A DNA stretch of 64,000 bases from Geotrypetes seraphini (lineage: Eukaryota > Chordata > Amphibia > Gymnophiona > Dermophiidae): positions 457,070,140 through 457,134,139 of the forward strand of contig NC_047084.1 of NCBI RefSeq assembly GCF_902459505.1. Direction: 5' to 3'. The notes under the pieces are model-generated. The model was not told where the DNA came from and made no database searches. It saw only the letters and a program-made list of their open reading frames with translations. Of this stretch, positions 11,940 through 24,600 are shown in pieces (the first letter of the stretch is position 1; each line of letters begins with the position of its first letter). The position numbers were made by a program, and so were the translations under genes.

Positions 11940-12215
11940 TTACAGGCAGGAATGGGAGGAAAGGAAAGGAAGAAAAGAAAGGAGGAAGGAAAGAGATGCT
12001 GGAGGACCATGGAAGGAAGGGAGCCAGGGAAGTGGGACACAATGGAAGGGGAAGGAGAAAGATACTGAGACCATTGTTGTGGGAGGGAGGGGAAAGGAGA
12101 GACGGTGAAGATGGGAGATGAAGGAGAGAGAGACAGAAGAGTTGAGGGAGGTAGTGAAAGAGAACTGCTAGACACCTGCTCCAAGGGGGAGGTAGATTGG
12201 AAGGGAAGAAATGAT
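11940..12215 (+). repeat. Purine-rich (GA) tract
   Basis: G/A-only runs on the plus strand (ggaaaggaagaaaagaaagg; gggagccagggaagtggg). Just before it, 11880-11920 carries acttcaccaacaagtgtgcc, a phrase also seen near 17895 and 19925, so repeat material from that family is present here too. Confidence 0.8.
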
Positions 12216-12489
12216 ACTTCAAGCTACAAGACTAGTGGGGTGGAGCTTGGGCACCCCTAAACAAAAAGGTGTTCTGCTGCTCTTGACTTTGGCGGGGGAG
12301 GGCGTAGTTTCAAGTCTGGGGAGAACTGATACATGGCGTTATTTCGATGGCGCTGAACATCTGCCTGTTATGGGGGTGGAGAGGGATAAGGGAAGGAGGG
12401 CGACAATGAGGAACTGGTTCCGGGACGCTTCTTCGTCTACAATAGTAACCTGGCTAAGACCGACGGGACTAGGCTTTAGAATTCTTCAG

Positions 12490-12597
12490 AGCGCTTAAGC
12501 CTATTGGCTGAACGCACTACAGGCGCATTGGCTATTGGTTGCCCCCTGGAGGAAGGGCGGGATGTGTCGGGGCCGGATGCGGAAGTTGAAAGCCGCC
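12490..12597 (+). promoter_or_regulatory. LAGE3 promoter, TATA-less, CCAAT/GC/ETS boxes
   Basis: No TATA box is present. Three inverted CCAAT boxes (attgg at 12503, 12527 and 12534) are followed by a GC box (gggcggg, 12555-12561) and an ETS-type site (gcggaagt, 12579-12586) about 12 bp before the start codon. The surrounding 12.4-13.0 kb is relatively CpG-rich. This is the usual look of a housekeeping promoter. The transcription start is not determined. Confidence 0.7.
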
Positions 12598-12632
12598 ATG
12601 GCTGGAGCTACGCCGGCGCCGCCGCTCTCCTT
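12598..12632 (+). CDS. LAGE3: LAGE3 coding exon 1
   Basis: It codes for the start Met and ten more residues plus two bases of the next codon (phase 2), and ends at the donor tt|gtatcc. The donor is not a perfect consensus, but the phase and the resulting Phe codon agree with the family. Confidence 0.9.
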
Positions 12633-15600
12633 GTATCCTGCTCGTTTCTTAGCTGCACTTTTTTTAAACGAGGGATCCGCAATACGGGCTGCTTTTAGAG
12701 ACTAACACGGGGGGGGGGGGGGGACAACATTTTCCCCCGGGACCTCTCTATCCCCGATTCGTGCACGCGAGTTCTGCCTCATCCCTGCGATCTCCGTCCC
12801 TCATCTGCACCAGCCTCGAACACTTTAAAATCGTAAGAGTTGGAGGCTTTTGCGCTTCAGGCGAATCTTGCAGGTCTAGCACGGGGATATTGAGATCCCT
12901 TTCTACCTCTCTGGCTTTTAGCAGCTTTTATCAGCTGAGCTGCCAAACGCAGTAGAGCGAGAGTCCTAGATTTGCGACCACCCCCGACCCCGGTCGGGCA
13001 GGAGGACGCTGAGTTTCTTATCCATGTGGGAGCTGCAAAACTAGGTTAGGCCTCTTGCCTCACTCGCTGGAATAGGGCACATCGGTGCCAGGCTTGTCTA
13101 GATATTTGCATTTACTGGAAGCACCATGGAGTGGGCGCTGTTTTCTGTTGCGCCCAGATAAAACCTTGGTTTGTGAGCATAATTCGTTCCAGAGGCATGC
13201 TTGTAATCCAAAACACTCGTATATCAAAGCAAATTTCCCCATAGAAAATAATGGAAACTCAGACGATTCGTTCCACAACCCAAAAACTTTAATACAAAAC
13301 ACTGTACGTACTTGTATTGCAAGACATTGCTTGTATATCAAGTTAAAATTTAATAAAATGTTTTGCTTGTCTTGCAAAACACTTGCAAACCAAGTCACTT
13401 GCAATCCAAGGTTTTACTGTACTTGTATATAATATGGAATCTACGTTTGATTGTAACCATAGAAAAAAGATGTCATCCCCTGTCCCCTTTCCTTTCTGTT
13501 GGATGCTATAGAACTGCATAAAGCAGTAGTGTAATGTTGCTGGCCTAGCTGTTGAGGGATGTGATATGGGAAAGGCAGTCATAATAAATTGAGTTTTACA
13601 AGGTTGGCCTGAGTTGGCTTTATAGTAGAAAATGACACGGGGGATGAATTTGTCCCATCCCCGCAGGAACTCGATTTTCCCCATTGCAGCCCCATGAGTT
13701 TTGACGCTGTCCCTGCCCCATTCCTGTAAGCTTTGCCTTAACTGCACAAGCTTCAACACTTATAATTTTAAAGTGTTTGAGGCTTCTGCAGATGAGGACA
13801 GAACTTGCAGGAATGGGGTAGGGACAGGAAAATGAGTTCCCGCGGGGAAGGTGGAAAATTTGTCCCCATGTTTTAAGAACATAAGAATAGCTTTACTAGA
13901 TCAGACCAATGGTCCAATAGCCCGTTCTCATAGTGCCCAATCCAGGTTACAAGTACCTGGCAAAAACTCAAGGAGTAGCAACATGCTACCAATCCAGAGC
14001 AAGCAATGGCTTGCTCCATGTCTTTCTCAATAACAGACTATGAACTTTTTCTCCAGGAAATTGTCCAAACCTTTCATAAAACTAGCTACAATATTTGCTC
14101 TTACCACAACCTCTGGCATTGCGTTCCAGAGCTTAATTATTCTCCGAGTGAAAAAATATTTCCTCTTATTGGTTTTAAAAGTATTTTCCTGTAACTTCAT
14201 CGAGTGTCCCCTAGTCTTTGTAATTTTTGACAGAGTGAAAAATCAATCCACTTGTTCCCGTACTCAGGATTTTGTAGACTTCAGTCTTATCTCCCCTCAG
14301 CCGTCTCTTTTCCAAGCTGAAGAGTCCTAACCTTTTTAGTCTTTCCTCATATGAGAGTTCTATCCCTTTTATCATCTTGGTCGCTCTTCTTTGAACTTTT
14401 TCTAGCACCACTATATCTTTCTTGAGATGAGACCAAAATTGAACGCAGTACTCCAAATGAAGTTGCACCATGGAGCAATACATTCTTAGTCTTGTTAACC
14501 ATCCCTTTTTTAATAATTCCTAGCATTCTGTTTGCTTTTTTGGCTGCCGCCACACATTGGGCAGAAAGAAGGTTTCATTGTATTGTCTACAATGATGCCC
14601 AGATCATTTTCTTGGGTGCTAACCCCAAGGTGGACCCTAGCATCCGCTAACTGTGATTCAGGTTATTTTTCCCAATGTGCATCACTTTGCATTTGCCCTC
14701 ATTAAATTTCATCTGCCACTTGGACGCCCAGTCTTCCAGTTTCCTAAGGTCTGCCTGCAATTTTTCACAATCCGCATCCATCATTTCAATTTCCAGATCA
14801 TTTATAAATAAGTTAAATAGCACTGGTCCCAGTACAGATCCCTGCGGCACTCCACTGTTTACTCTCCTCCATTGAGAAAAATGACCATTTAACCCTACCC
14901 TCTGTTTTCTATCCGATAACCAATTCCTAATCCACAACTGAACTTTGCCACCTATCCCGTGACTCTTTAATTTTCTCAGGAGCCTCTCATGAGGAACTTT
15001 GTCAAAAGCTTTCTGAAAATCTAGATACACTACATCAACCGGCTCACCTTTATCCACATCTTCAAAGAAATCAAGCAAATTGGTAAGGCAAGATCTCCCT
15101 CAGCTGAACCCATGCTGACTCTGACTCATTAAATCATGTTTGTCTATGTGTTCCATAATTTTATTTTTTATAATTGTTTCCACCATTTTGCTCGGAACTG
15201 AAGTCACAGGTCCGGTCTGTACTTTCCCAGTTCTCCCCTGGAACCTTTTTTAAAAATTGTCGTAACATTGGACACCCTTCAATCTTCAGGTACGACAGAC
15301 AATTTTAGCGATAGGTCAGCAATTTCATGTTTTGAGTTCTCTATTGAGCGTGGTATAAAGATGAGTTTGAGAGTCAGTGTGGGCTGAGCTATGGATATAT
15401 AAAGGGAGGAGAGGGTCCTATGAGGTTGATTGAGAAAGAGGAGATGGTGTATATTATTGTTTCTTTCCTTGACTAGCAGTTTGCAGCACACTGACAGTTC
15501 CCTTTCCTTCTTGCCTGGAAGCCCAGATTGCTCATGATACCCTTGCTCCAGATGCTGAGCCTCGGAGAGGTGGTATCACCAAGCAGCTCTCTGTGAACAG

Positions 15601-18600
15601 AAACATCCTTCGCGTGTGAGTGCCAGATTTCAGCTGTGGGTAGCCTTTTGGGGAAAGGCAGGCTTCTCTGATTCAGGAGTATAGGTCATGGTTGTATTTG
15701 GAGAGATTGGTGGGTTATGTTGGGGAATACTGTGATAAATTAGGGACACTGCTCTACATCAGGGGTCCCCCAATGAATATGCATGAGATCTATGTGCATG
15801 CACTGCTTTCAATGCATATTCATTGGGGAAATCCTGAAAACCCAACTGGATTCGGCCCTCAGGGAGGGACTTTGGGGACCCCTGCTCTACATGGATATTA
15901 GACACCATTTCCTACTTGGATAACAGCACTGACTATCTGATATATTTTTTTTTAATGCTATGGCTGACATTTTAAGTAAATGCTAACTGTGGAGGTTAAA
16001 TCTTGTCACCTAAAGGTTTATGAAAACTTACTTTTACGATGCAGCAACAGTCCATAAGTTCTATTACATGGGGGCTATAAAACCAGCCGTGCAGTATGAT
16101 GCCATGCAAGGCCTCTAGGTGAGATAGGGAATTTGTTTACCTAAAGGGCGGCAAGAGTAGTTTTCTTTCAAATATGAAGTAAGTTGGCTCTTTATGTTGG
16201 AAAAGGCGATTTCCTAGTGTGATTCCTGCCTGCTTTGCCTACCTTTATAATATTAAACAAATATTTAACACTATAGTTAAAACACTCCAAGAAAATAACT
16301 GGTGCTATACCTAGGGCTGATTTAAACTGCAGCAGATCTGGATCACTCATCATTTTTGCTCCTTTATAAGGTTTATTTGTGTGCTAGAGTCATGCGTGAA
16401 AATTATACTCCCTGATTCTGGCCATGGAAAGGAAAAAAATGGGTTTTTACCTCTAATGAGTTGCCAACTGTGAATCTCCTTTATGTGAGAGGAGTGCTGG
16501 ATTGTTAATTAGTCTTTTTGCTGCCATGGGGGAATTCCTGTGAAGACTAGGAGTACAGCTTATTTTAAAATAGATTTGGATATTTTTGGAGGTCAGGTTC
16601 ATAGGCAATTATTAGCCTCATCACCGTGAGTTTCTCCACATCATACTTCTGAGAGTGGTTTGGATACAGTAGAATCTCAGTTATTTGGCACCTATAGGGA
16701 TTGGTTGATGCCGGATAACTGTAGTTTCTGGTTATTTGAGTTACTGTTAAAATAGTTTTGTCTCCCTTCCCACCTCACTTTATCATCCCCCCTCCACCCC
16801 TACTTGTAGGTCCAGCATCTGTTCTTCCCTTATTTCTGGGTCACTTTCTCTCATCCATTCTCTTCCACTTTCTCTCCCTACCTCCCTCACCCGAAGCTGT
16901 AGCGGCAGCCAGCAAGCAGAGGAAGCGCCAGCAAACAGGCAGCTTATGGCCAGCCCCAGCAGGGCCTTTCCTCTGCCGCATCCGAAGTGACATGGCAGAG
17001 GAAAGGCCTTGCTGGGGCTGGCAGAAGCTGCTTGTTTACTGGCGCTTCCTCTGCTCACTGGCTGCCTCTACAGCTTGGAGGCAGGGAGGGGGTTGTCAGG
17101 ATCGGCTCTGCTGCTTTGGGAATGAACAGAGGGAGGGAGATTTGTGGCTGCCGTGATGCTTCAGGAGCTGGAGGGAGATTTGTGGCTGCTGCTGATGCCT
17201 TGAGTTGGAAGGAGGGGGGATTGTTGGGTTGGATATTGAGAAGTGTAGGAGGAAAATTTTTTTTTTTTTCCGGCAGTTTTTTTTGTTGGTTCATTGAGAG
17301 TGCCGGTTATTTGAATACCAGTTAACTGAGATTCTACTGTATTAACATACACAGACATGAAGCAATTTACAGATACAATATAACAAGGGCTGGACTTCCC
17401 TATCTGCTAGCTACTGTTGAAGATGGCATACTGGTCTTGGTAAGGTCAACCGGTGGTCCAGCGTGGTACCTGTTCTTTTTAAATCAAAGGGGAGGGTACA
17501 AACTATTGTCCCTGCAAGGAAAACTGTTTTACAAAGAATCCATCCTTCAAAAGGGAAACCGAAGTTGCTTACTTCTAACGGAGGTTCTCCATAGACAGCA
17601 GAGGAATGCAGCTACACTTCTTGATGAAGTCCTCAGACTGATCCCGTGTGTTGGTGCTGTCCCCTAGCTACAGTAAGGTTTTTGCTTACTGGGCATGTGC
17701 TGGAATTCCCATCTTCAGTGGCTCCTCCCCTCACCAGCTCAGTTTTCTTTGTAATTGAAAAAAATATATTCTAGTGGGAATGATGGGAGGGCAAGTGTGG
17801 CTGCATTCTCCTGATGTATATGGAAAACCCCCTTATAAGTAAGCAAATTCACTTTCTCTGGAGACAAGCAGGAGAGATGCAGGCACACTTGTTGGCGAGT
17901 CCCTAGCTACAAGTTATATAGAAACATAATAGCAGATAAAGAACACTGCGGCCAAGCAAATTTGACCATGTTTCCCCACTTCTGTCCAAACTCCACTGGC
18001 TCCCAATAATTTCCAGGGTTCATTTTAAATGCGCCTGCCTAACTTTTAAAATCCTACACGGCTTCCTCCCTCCCCTAATCCCACTATCTTGGAACTCCTC
18101 GAGTCCTGATACCACCAGGCCCTCCCAAAAACTTAAACTATCCTTCCCTTCGCTGAAAAGTATCCTCTATGTGGGAAAATTGGGAAAACCTCTCTTCAGA
18201 ATCACAGGGCTTTGGAATAATCTTACCGCCCCACTATGGAATCAGGGCTCCTTCCAACTATTCTGTAAGCACCTGAAAACTAGGCTTTTCACAAAAATGT
18301 AATGCTTTCCTCCCCCTATACTCAACCTCCAAACCCAAGTGTTATTCCTTCCTATATTAAGCTCTTGTAAACCGTGCCGAGCTCTATAATTATGGAGAGG
18401 ATACAGTTTAGTTTAGTATAAAGGCCAAATGACTTAGCCAGCTTGCCTATCCACAACATTCACTATCTCCTCCGCTCTCTAAGAGATCCCACGTTCCTGT
18501 CCCATGCTTTCTTGAATACAGACACAGTCTTTTGTCTCCATCATCTCTACTGGGAGACCATTCCATACATCTGCCACTCATTCTGTAAAAAAGTATTTCC

Positions 18601-21600
18601 TTAGATTACTCCTAAGCCTGTCACCTCATAGCTTCATCTTATACACTCTCATTCCGGAGCTTCCTTTCAAATGAACGAGACTCGACTCGTGCACATTTAT
18701 GCTACATGGGTATTTAAATGTCTCTATCCTATGTCCCCTCTTCCGCTTTTCCTCCAAAGTATCAGGGTGGTGGTGATAGATCAAGGAGCAAATGGGTTTC
18801 ATGGGACGAACTGTCAGATCGAACGTCTTGTACTGTGCTGTGGTCCAAATAGTAATGCTTATTAAAAGTATGAACTGAGGACGCAGTTGCAACTTTGCAG
18901 ATGTCCTGTATCAGGACTGATTGGATGTTTGTCACTGAAGAAGCTGTAGCGTGTAATCCTCTGTGCACTGATCCCACTAGGATGTGGTTGACATACTTTA
19001 GTATGGCAGAATTTCATGAAGTGGGAAATCTATATGGAGATTGTTCTTTTAAAGGCTGGTTGATCTGGATTGGCTGGGTTGTAGGTGATAGAAAGCTGAT
19101 TAGTATGAAATAGGGCTGCAGTTTTTCTGAGGTAAAAAAGTAGTGTTCTCCTACAGTCCAGTGTATGGAGGCATTGCTCCACTGGTGAGGTATGTGGAAA
19201 AGGTAGATTGGTTGAACTGTGTTCTGGATGAGATGGAAATCTGAAACCACCTTAGGTAGGAATTTCGGGTGTCCGCACAGCTGGACACATGGAAGAATTG
19301 TGTGTAAGGATGGTAGGTTACTAGTGCTTAGAAGTTTGCTGACTCTTTTCACCAATGTGATGTTTGTGAGAAGAGCTGTCTTCATGTGAGGTACATGAGA
19401 GAGGCAGTGCTCATTGGTTCAAAGGGCACATCCATTAGTTGGTCGAAGTCAATGTTGAGATTCCATTGTGATGGTATATCCCAAAGGGAAGGTCGGAGAT
19501 TAGTGAAGCATGTCACCAGGGGTTGCGGAGAGATTGGTTATCCATCAATTGGGTCATGATAGGTGAAAATTGCGAATAAGTGAAGTTGCACTGAAGTTGT
19601 CTTGAGGCCTGAATCCGATAAGTGGAGAAGGTAAATCAGTATGTGTGGAATTGGGCACTTGAAGGTATCCTGGTGTTCAGAAGTTGCCTAATGAGAGAAA
19701 TTTGTTCACATAGATTGATAGGATTGTCTAATAGAGGGCTATCTGGTAGCCAAGGAGTAGGGTATTTACCGACTTGGAAAATGGGATTGTAGTGAGGATG
19801 CTCCTCTCAATTTTCATAATAGATTGAGGATGGGATGACGAACTAGACCATTCCTTTGTGTGAGGAAGGAGGAGAGATGGACCCCAAGAGGAATGGGCAG
19901 AGCATCGAGTCTGAGGACTCCACCAACAAGTGTGCCTGCTTGTTTCCGGAGAAAGTGAAATTGCTTACCTGTAATGGAGGTTCTCCATAGACAATAGGGG
20001 AATGCAGCCACACTTATCCTCCCACCATCTTCACTATGATATCTTTTTCAGCTGGAGACAAAACTGAACTGGAGAGGGGAGGGGACACTGAAGGTGAGAA
20101 TCCTTGCACGTGCCCATTAAGCCAAAAGCTTACTGTAGCTAGGGGAGAGCACTGACACACAGGATCAGTATTAGGACTGCATCAACAGGTGTGCCTGTAT
20201 CTTCTTCCCTGCTTGTCTCAGGAGAAAGGGAAGCAACTGCAACACTAAAAGCCTCCCAGAAGATCACTTCCACAGCCAGAGCTGCTAAGGTTCATTACTC
20301 GGAAAATCTCAGAAGATTGCTTTTATGGTTGTCCTTTTTTTTTTTTTTTTTTTTACTGCATTGCCTTCATTGGTTGATGCAATTGTGCCTAAACTTAGCC
20401 CATGTTAAGTCTGTACCTTTTTTATGTTTAAAATGTTTTTATTAAAAATTTGCAAAACCACAGTAATAAAAAAACCAGAACAAGAATACAATGCAGAGTG
20501 ATCAAGTTTCAAGTTTTATAAAAATTTGATTTGATCACAAAATATTAGTTCAATGCGATTTACAAGTACTAGTAAAATTGGGGTAAAAAAGAAAAACCAT
20601 ATTGCTCAAACAAGACAATTAAGACAACTGTGGACCGGACAAACACAAGAAGGAAAAAATAAAAAAAGGATTAAATACAATTTATAAATCAAATCAAAAA
20701 GGGCAAGGTATGAAACAAAAGGATGGGGGAAAGGTTACCCGCTCAATTTTTGCTTAACCTCCTACTACTACTCGAACGAGCATCCTGAAAGTATGCATGA
20801 CTCAGTTAAAAGCATCTTTAAAAAGCCAGCTTTTCAGGAGACTTTTAAACTTACCAAGTAATTTTTCTTCCCTTATATTAATTGGAAGCGAATTCCAGAT
20901 TTGGGGGGCCGTGACGGAGAAGATCATGCCTCTCCTAGAATAAATGACTCTTAATGAGGGGACTAGGAGGAGCGATTTCTCTTCCGATCTTAAAGGGATT
21001 AAGAGTCTTTCTAAAACTGCAGGGGCTTTGTTCATTAATATTTTGGTGAGAGTAATGCTATTTTATATGTGATTTTATGGTTAACAGGAATGCTTTTCCC
21101 TCAGAAGGGGAGTCACATGATCAAATTTTTTCCTTTTAGTAATTATTTTTATTGCCGTGTTTTGTAGTATTTGTAGTCTGCATATTTCTTTTAGGGTTGT
21201 ACCCTTATACAAAGCGTTACAGTAGTCAATTTTTGATATAACTAATGAATGAATTAAGATGTTTAGGGATGCTTCATCCAGAAATGAGGATAGTGATCTA
21301 ATCAGCCTTAGCCTGTAGAAACAGTTCCTAACAAGTGAACTTATTTGATCATGATAGCTCAATTTCTGGTCTAAAAAGACCCCGAAAATCTTTACCTTGG
21401 TGACTTCTTTGAGCATGATGTTGTTGATATTTATATTAGCTTCTAATTTCTGACCCTCCCTGAATAACATGACCTCTGTTTTAGATGTGTTAAGGGCCAA
21501 TTTGTTATGTAGCCATTTAGATATTTTTGACAGTTTCATATTAACTTCTGAAATTCCTTCAGCTGAGCTTGGATCCAAAGGATACAAAAGTTGGATGTCA

Positions 21601-24600
21601 TCAGCGTAAGCAAATGGTATGATCCCAGTTGATTGACTAAGGGTTAACAGGGGAGCCAAAAATACATTGAACAGTAGGGGAGATAATATTGATCCTTGCG
21701 GGATCCCAAAACTAGTTGCAGTTGTATTTGAGGATAGATTATTAAATATCACTTTTGAAGATCGTTGTGAAAAATAAGACTGAAACCATTGATCCATAAG
21801 TATGGAAATCCCCCCTCCAAATACATAGCATTAATCCTGCTAAACAAAAAAGTATCTCTATAACAAATAGCTCATGTATTCAGAATTCTACTACGTGCAT
21901 GTGGCATAAGATCAGGCCAAAATGGTTCCCAAATAGCACAAAATCTGCGGCCCTTTGCATAGTCAAGTTCTTGTTGTCCACCACGTTCAAGAGATGCTTG
22001 AATGATCAACAATGATCACCATTGGGCCACTGAAGGTGCATCAGGCATCAGCCAGGCTAAAAGGATAACCTTGCTCATTAAAATTGCTCGATCCACAAAA
22101 GCCGTCATACCTCTTGGTTGAGCCGCTGCTATCATGGCGCGACCAAATAACAGTTGTGTAGTAGGAGTCCAACTCCGGTGCAAGATAGAGGAAATATAAC
22201 AAAATGCAGACACCAATGGACAAGACAACAGTGTGTTGGACTAATCTGCATCCGATATGCTCGGGTGGGAGATACATAAAGACACAGCAAAGATTTCTGT
22301 GGCTTTTTTTCTCTTTTAATTCTTTATTAAAGTATTTCAAAATACAAAAACTTTAAAATCCTACTTCATAACTATCATATACATCACTATAGTAGTAATA
22401 ATAATACTTTCCATCCTTCCAAGCTTTTTCAGCCTATACACTATTATAATATCAAACAGTAAAGAAAAAACAAGTGACACGGCTAATCAGAAACACGTTC
22501 TTTCCTAATATAATCCAAATCTTTAAAACCCACCCCTCCTCCCCATACCCCCACACCTCCCCTTTCCTTGAGGCCAGGAGGTGACACAAATATTATAAAT
22601 TCAAGCCATTGTGATCTATTCTAATATAGCAGATTCTTCCCAAGTTTTATATTTAAACCATATTTTCTGAAAAATAGATATCTGGTTTCTTCTCATTGCA
22701 GTTAATTTAGACATATTATAGACAAATTTTATCTTGCATTGTATTATCTTAATTTATGGTATATCTCTTTTTTTCCAATATGCAGCTAATACCATTCATG
22801 CTGATGTCATAACTAGGCCAATCCATTTCCTATGATGGTCTAGTACAGGGGTCCCCAAAGTCCCTCCTTGAGGGCCGAATCAAGTCGGGTTTTCAGGATT
22901 TCCCCAATGAATATGCATTGAAAGCAGTGCATGCACATAGATCTCATTCATATTCATTGGGGAAATCCTGAAAACCTGACTGGATTCGGCCCTCAAGGAG
23001 GGACTTTGGAGACCCCTGGTCTAGTATTTCCAATGTAACCATATTCAATAGACATGTTTTAGTTTTATACACCTGGAAACCTAATACCTCCGATATAAAA
23101 CTCATTACCTGTTCCCAAAGATTTGGACAATTCCACCAAATATGGATAAAAGAGCCTTGAGCACCACACATTCTCCAACATTCAACTGTACCTTTGCCAA
23201 ACATAACTTTTAAATGTATAGGCGTATAGTACCATTGATATAGCATTTTATATCCATTCTCTACCATATTACTAGAAATAGATACACATAATAAAGAGCC
23301 TAGTTGTTTATTCCAAATATTTTGTTCATAGGTTTTTCCAAGTATCTCCTCCCAGGCTAACTTATAACTTGAAGGTGGTAATATAATTTGACTAATAGCA
23401 TTATACAATCGTGAAATACTCCTTCTACTTACTCCATGTAAAAAAGCCTTCTCCAATAATGTAGGTGGTTGAGTTAGTTCTTGTAATACTCTTTTATGAT
23501 AGAAATCATTTATTTGTCTATAATAAAAGGTCTCGATCCTCCAGACCATATTCTAATTTCAGACAATCAAATGAAATTAGTTTTCCATCCTTTATTAATT
23601 GGCCTAAACCTTGTTTTTCCCAATAATGAAAAGCCTTGTCTATTTTCCCAGGGGAGAAGAATAGCACATATCTTATAGCTGATTCATAAAAAAAATTCCA
23701 GGAACCCATCAATTTAGTTCGTATCTTAATCCATAATGTTAAAGTATGTTGTATAATAGGATTAATATTAAAGGCCAATTTTTTTTCAAACTCTCATTAG
23801 GTAACCATGGAATTATCCATAAAGGAATTTCTTCTACGAAGGTGCACTAGCGGTTTTAGCGCGCGCTAGCCAAAAATCTACCGCCTGCTCAAAAGGAGGC
23901 GGTAGCGGCTAGCGCGCGCTAGGGTCCTAATGCGCCTTCGTAAAAGGAGCCCTAAATTTTGTTCCAAAATTACCCAGGCTCACATTTCCAACTAATCAGC
24001 AGAGCTGCTTGATAATATGACCGGAAGTGTGGAACTGCCATTCCACCTAGTTTTTTTGGCTGATATAACATATTACGTTGAACCCTTGGATGTTTATTAT
24101 TCCAAAAATAGATAAAAAGTCTTTTCTCCAACCCTTTAAAAAAGGAAGATGGTATTAATACTGGAATTGCAGAGAATAAATACAATAACTTGGGAAGAAC
24201 AATCATTTTGATGGAATGTACTCTTCCTAGCCATGATACATTTAAATGTTTCCATCTATTCAGATCATGCATGATATTAAGTAAATCTGGGTAGTTGGCT
24301 AGGTATAATTCAGATATTAACCCCCAAATATCGCAAGTAGTGTTTTGCCCATTTAACAGGAAACTTTTCTTTTATATATATTTTTTCTCTCTCATTTAAG
24401 GAAAGATCCAGTATCTCAGATTTATTTGCATTAATTTTAAATCCTGAAACCTGAACAAATAAATCTAACAGCTGCATAACTACCGAAAGAGAATCTGCAG
24501 GATTAGCCAAAATAAAAAGAATATCATCAGCAAATAATAATATATTTTTGTTCCACCTTGTCATATTTCATACCATGTATATCCAGATGATGATGGATTA

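Noticed and set aside
12504-12698. Open frame over the LAGE3 start as the coding exon read through
   Set aside because: The conserved protein requires splicing at 12632 in another frame; the read-through has no similarity to the family.
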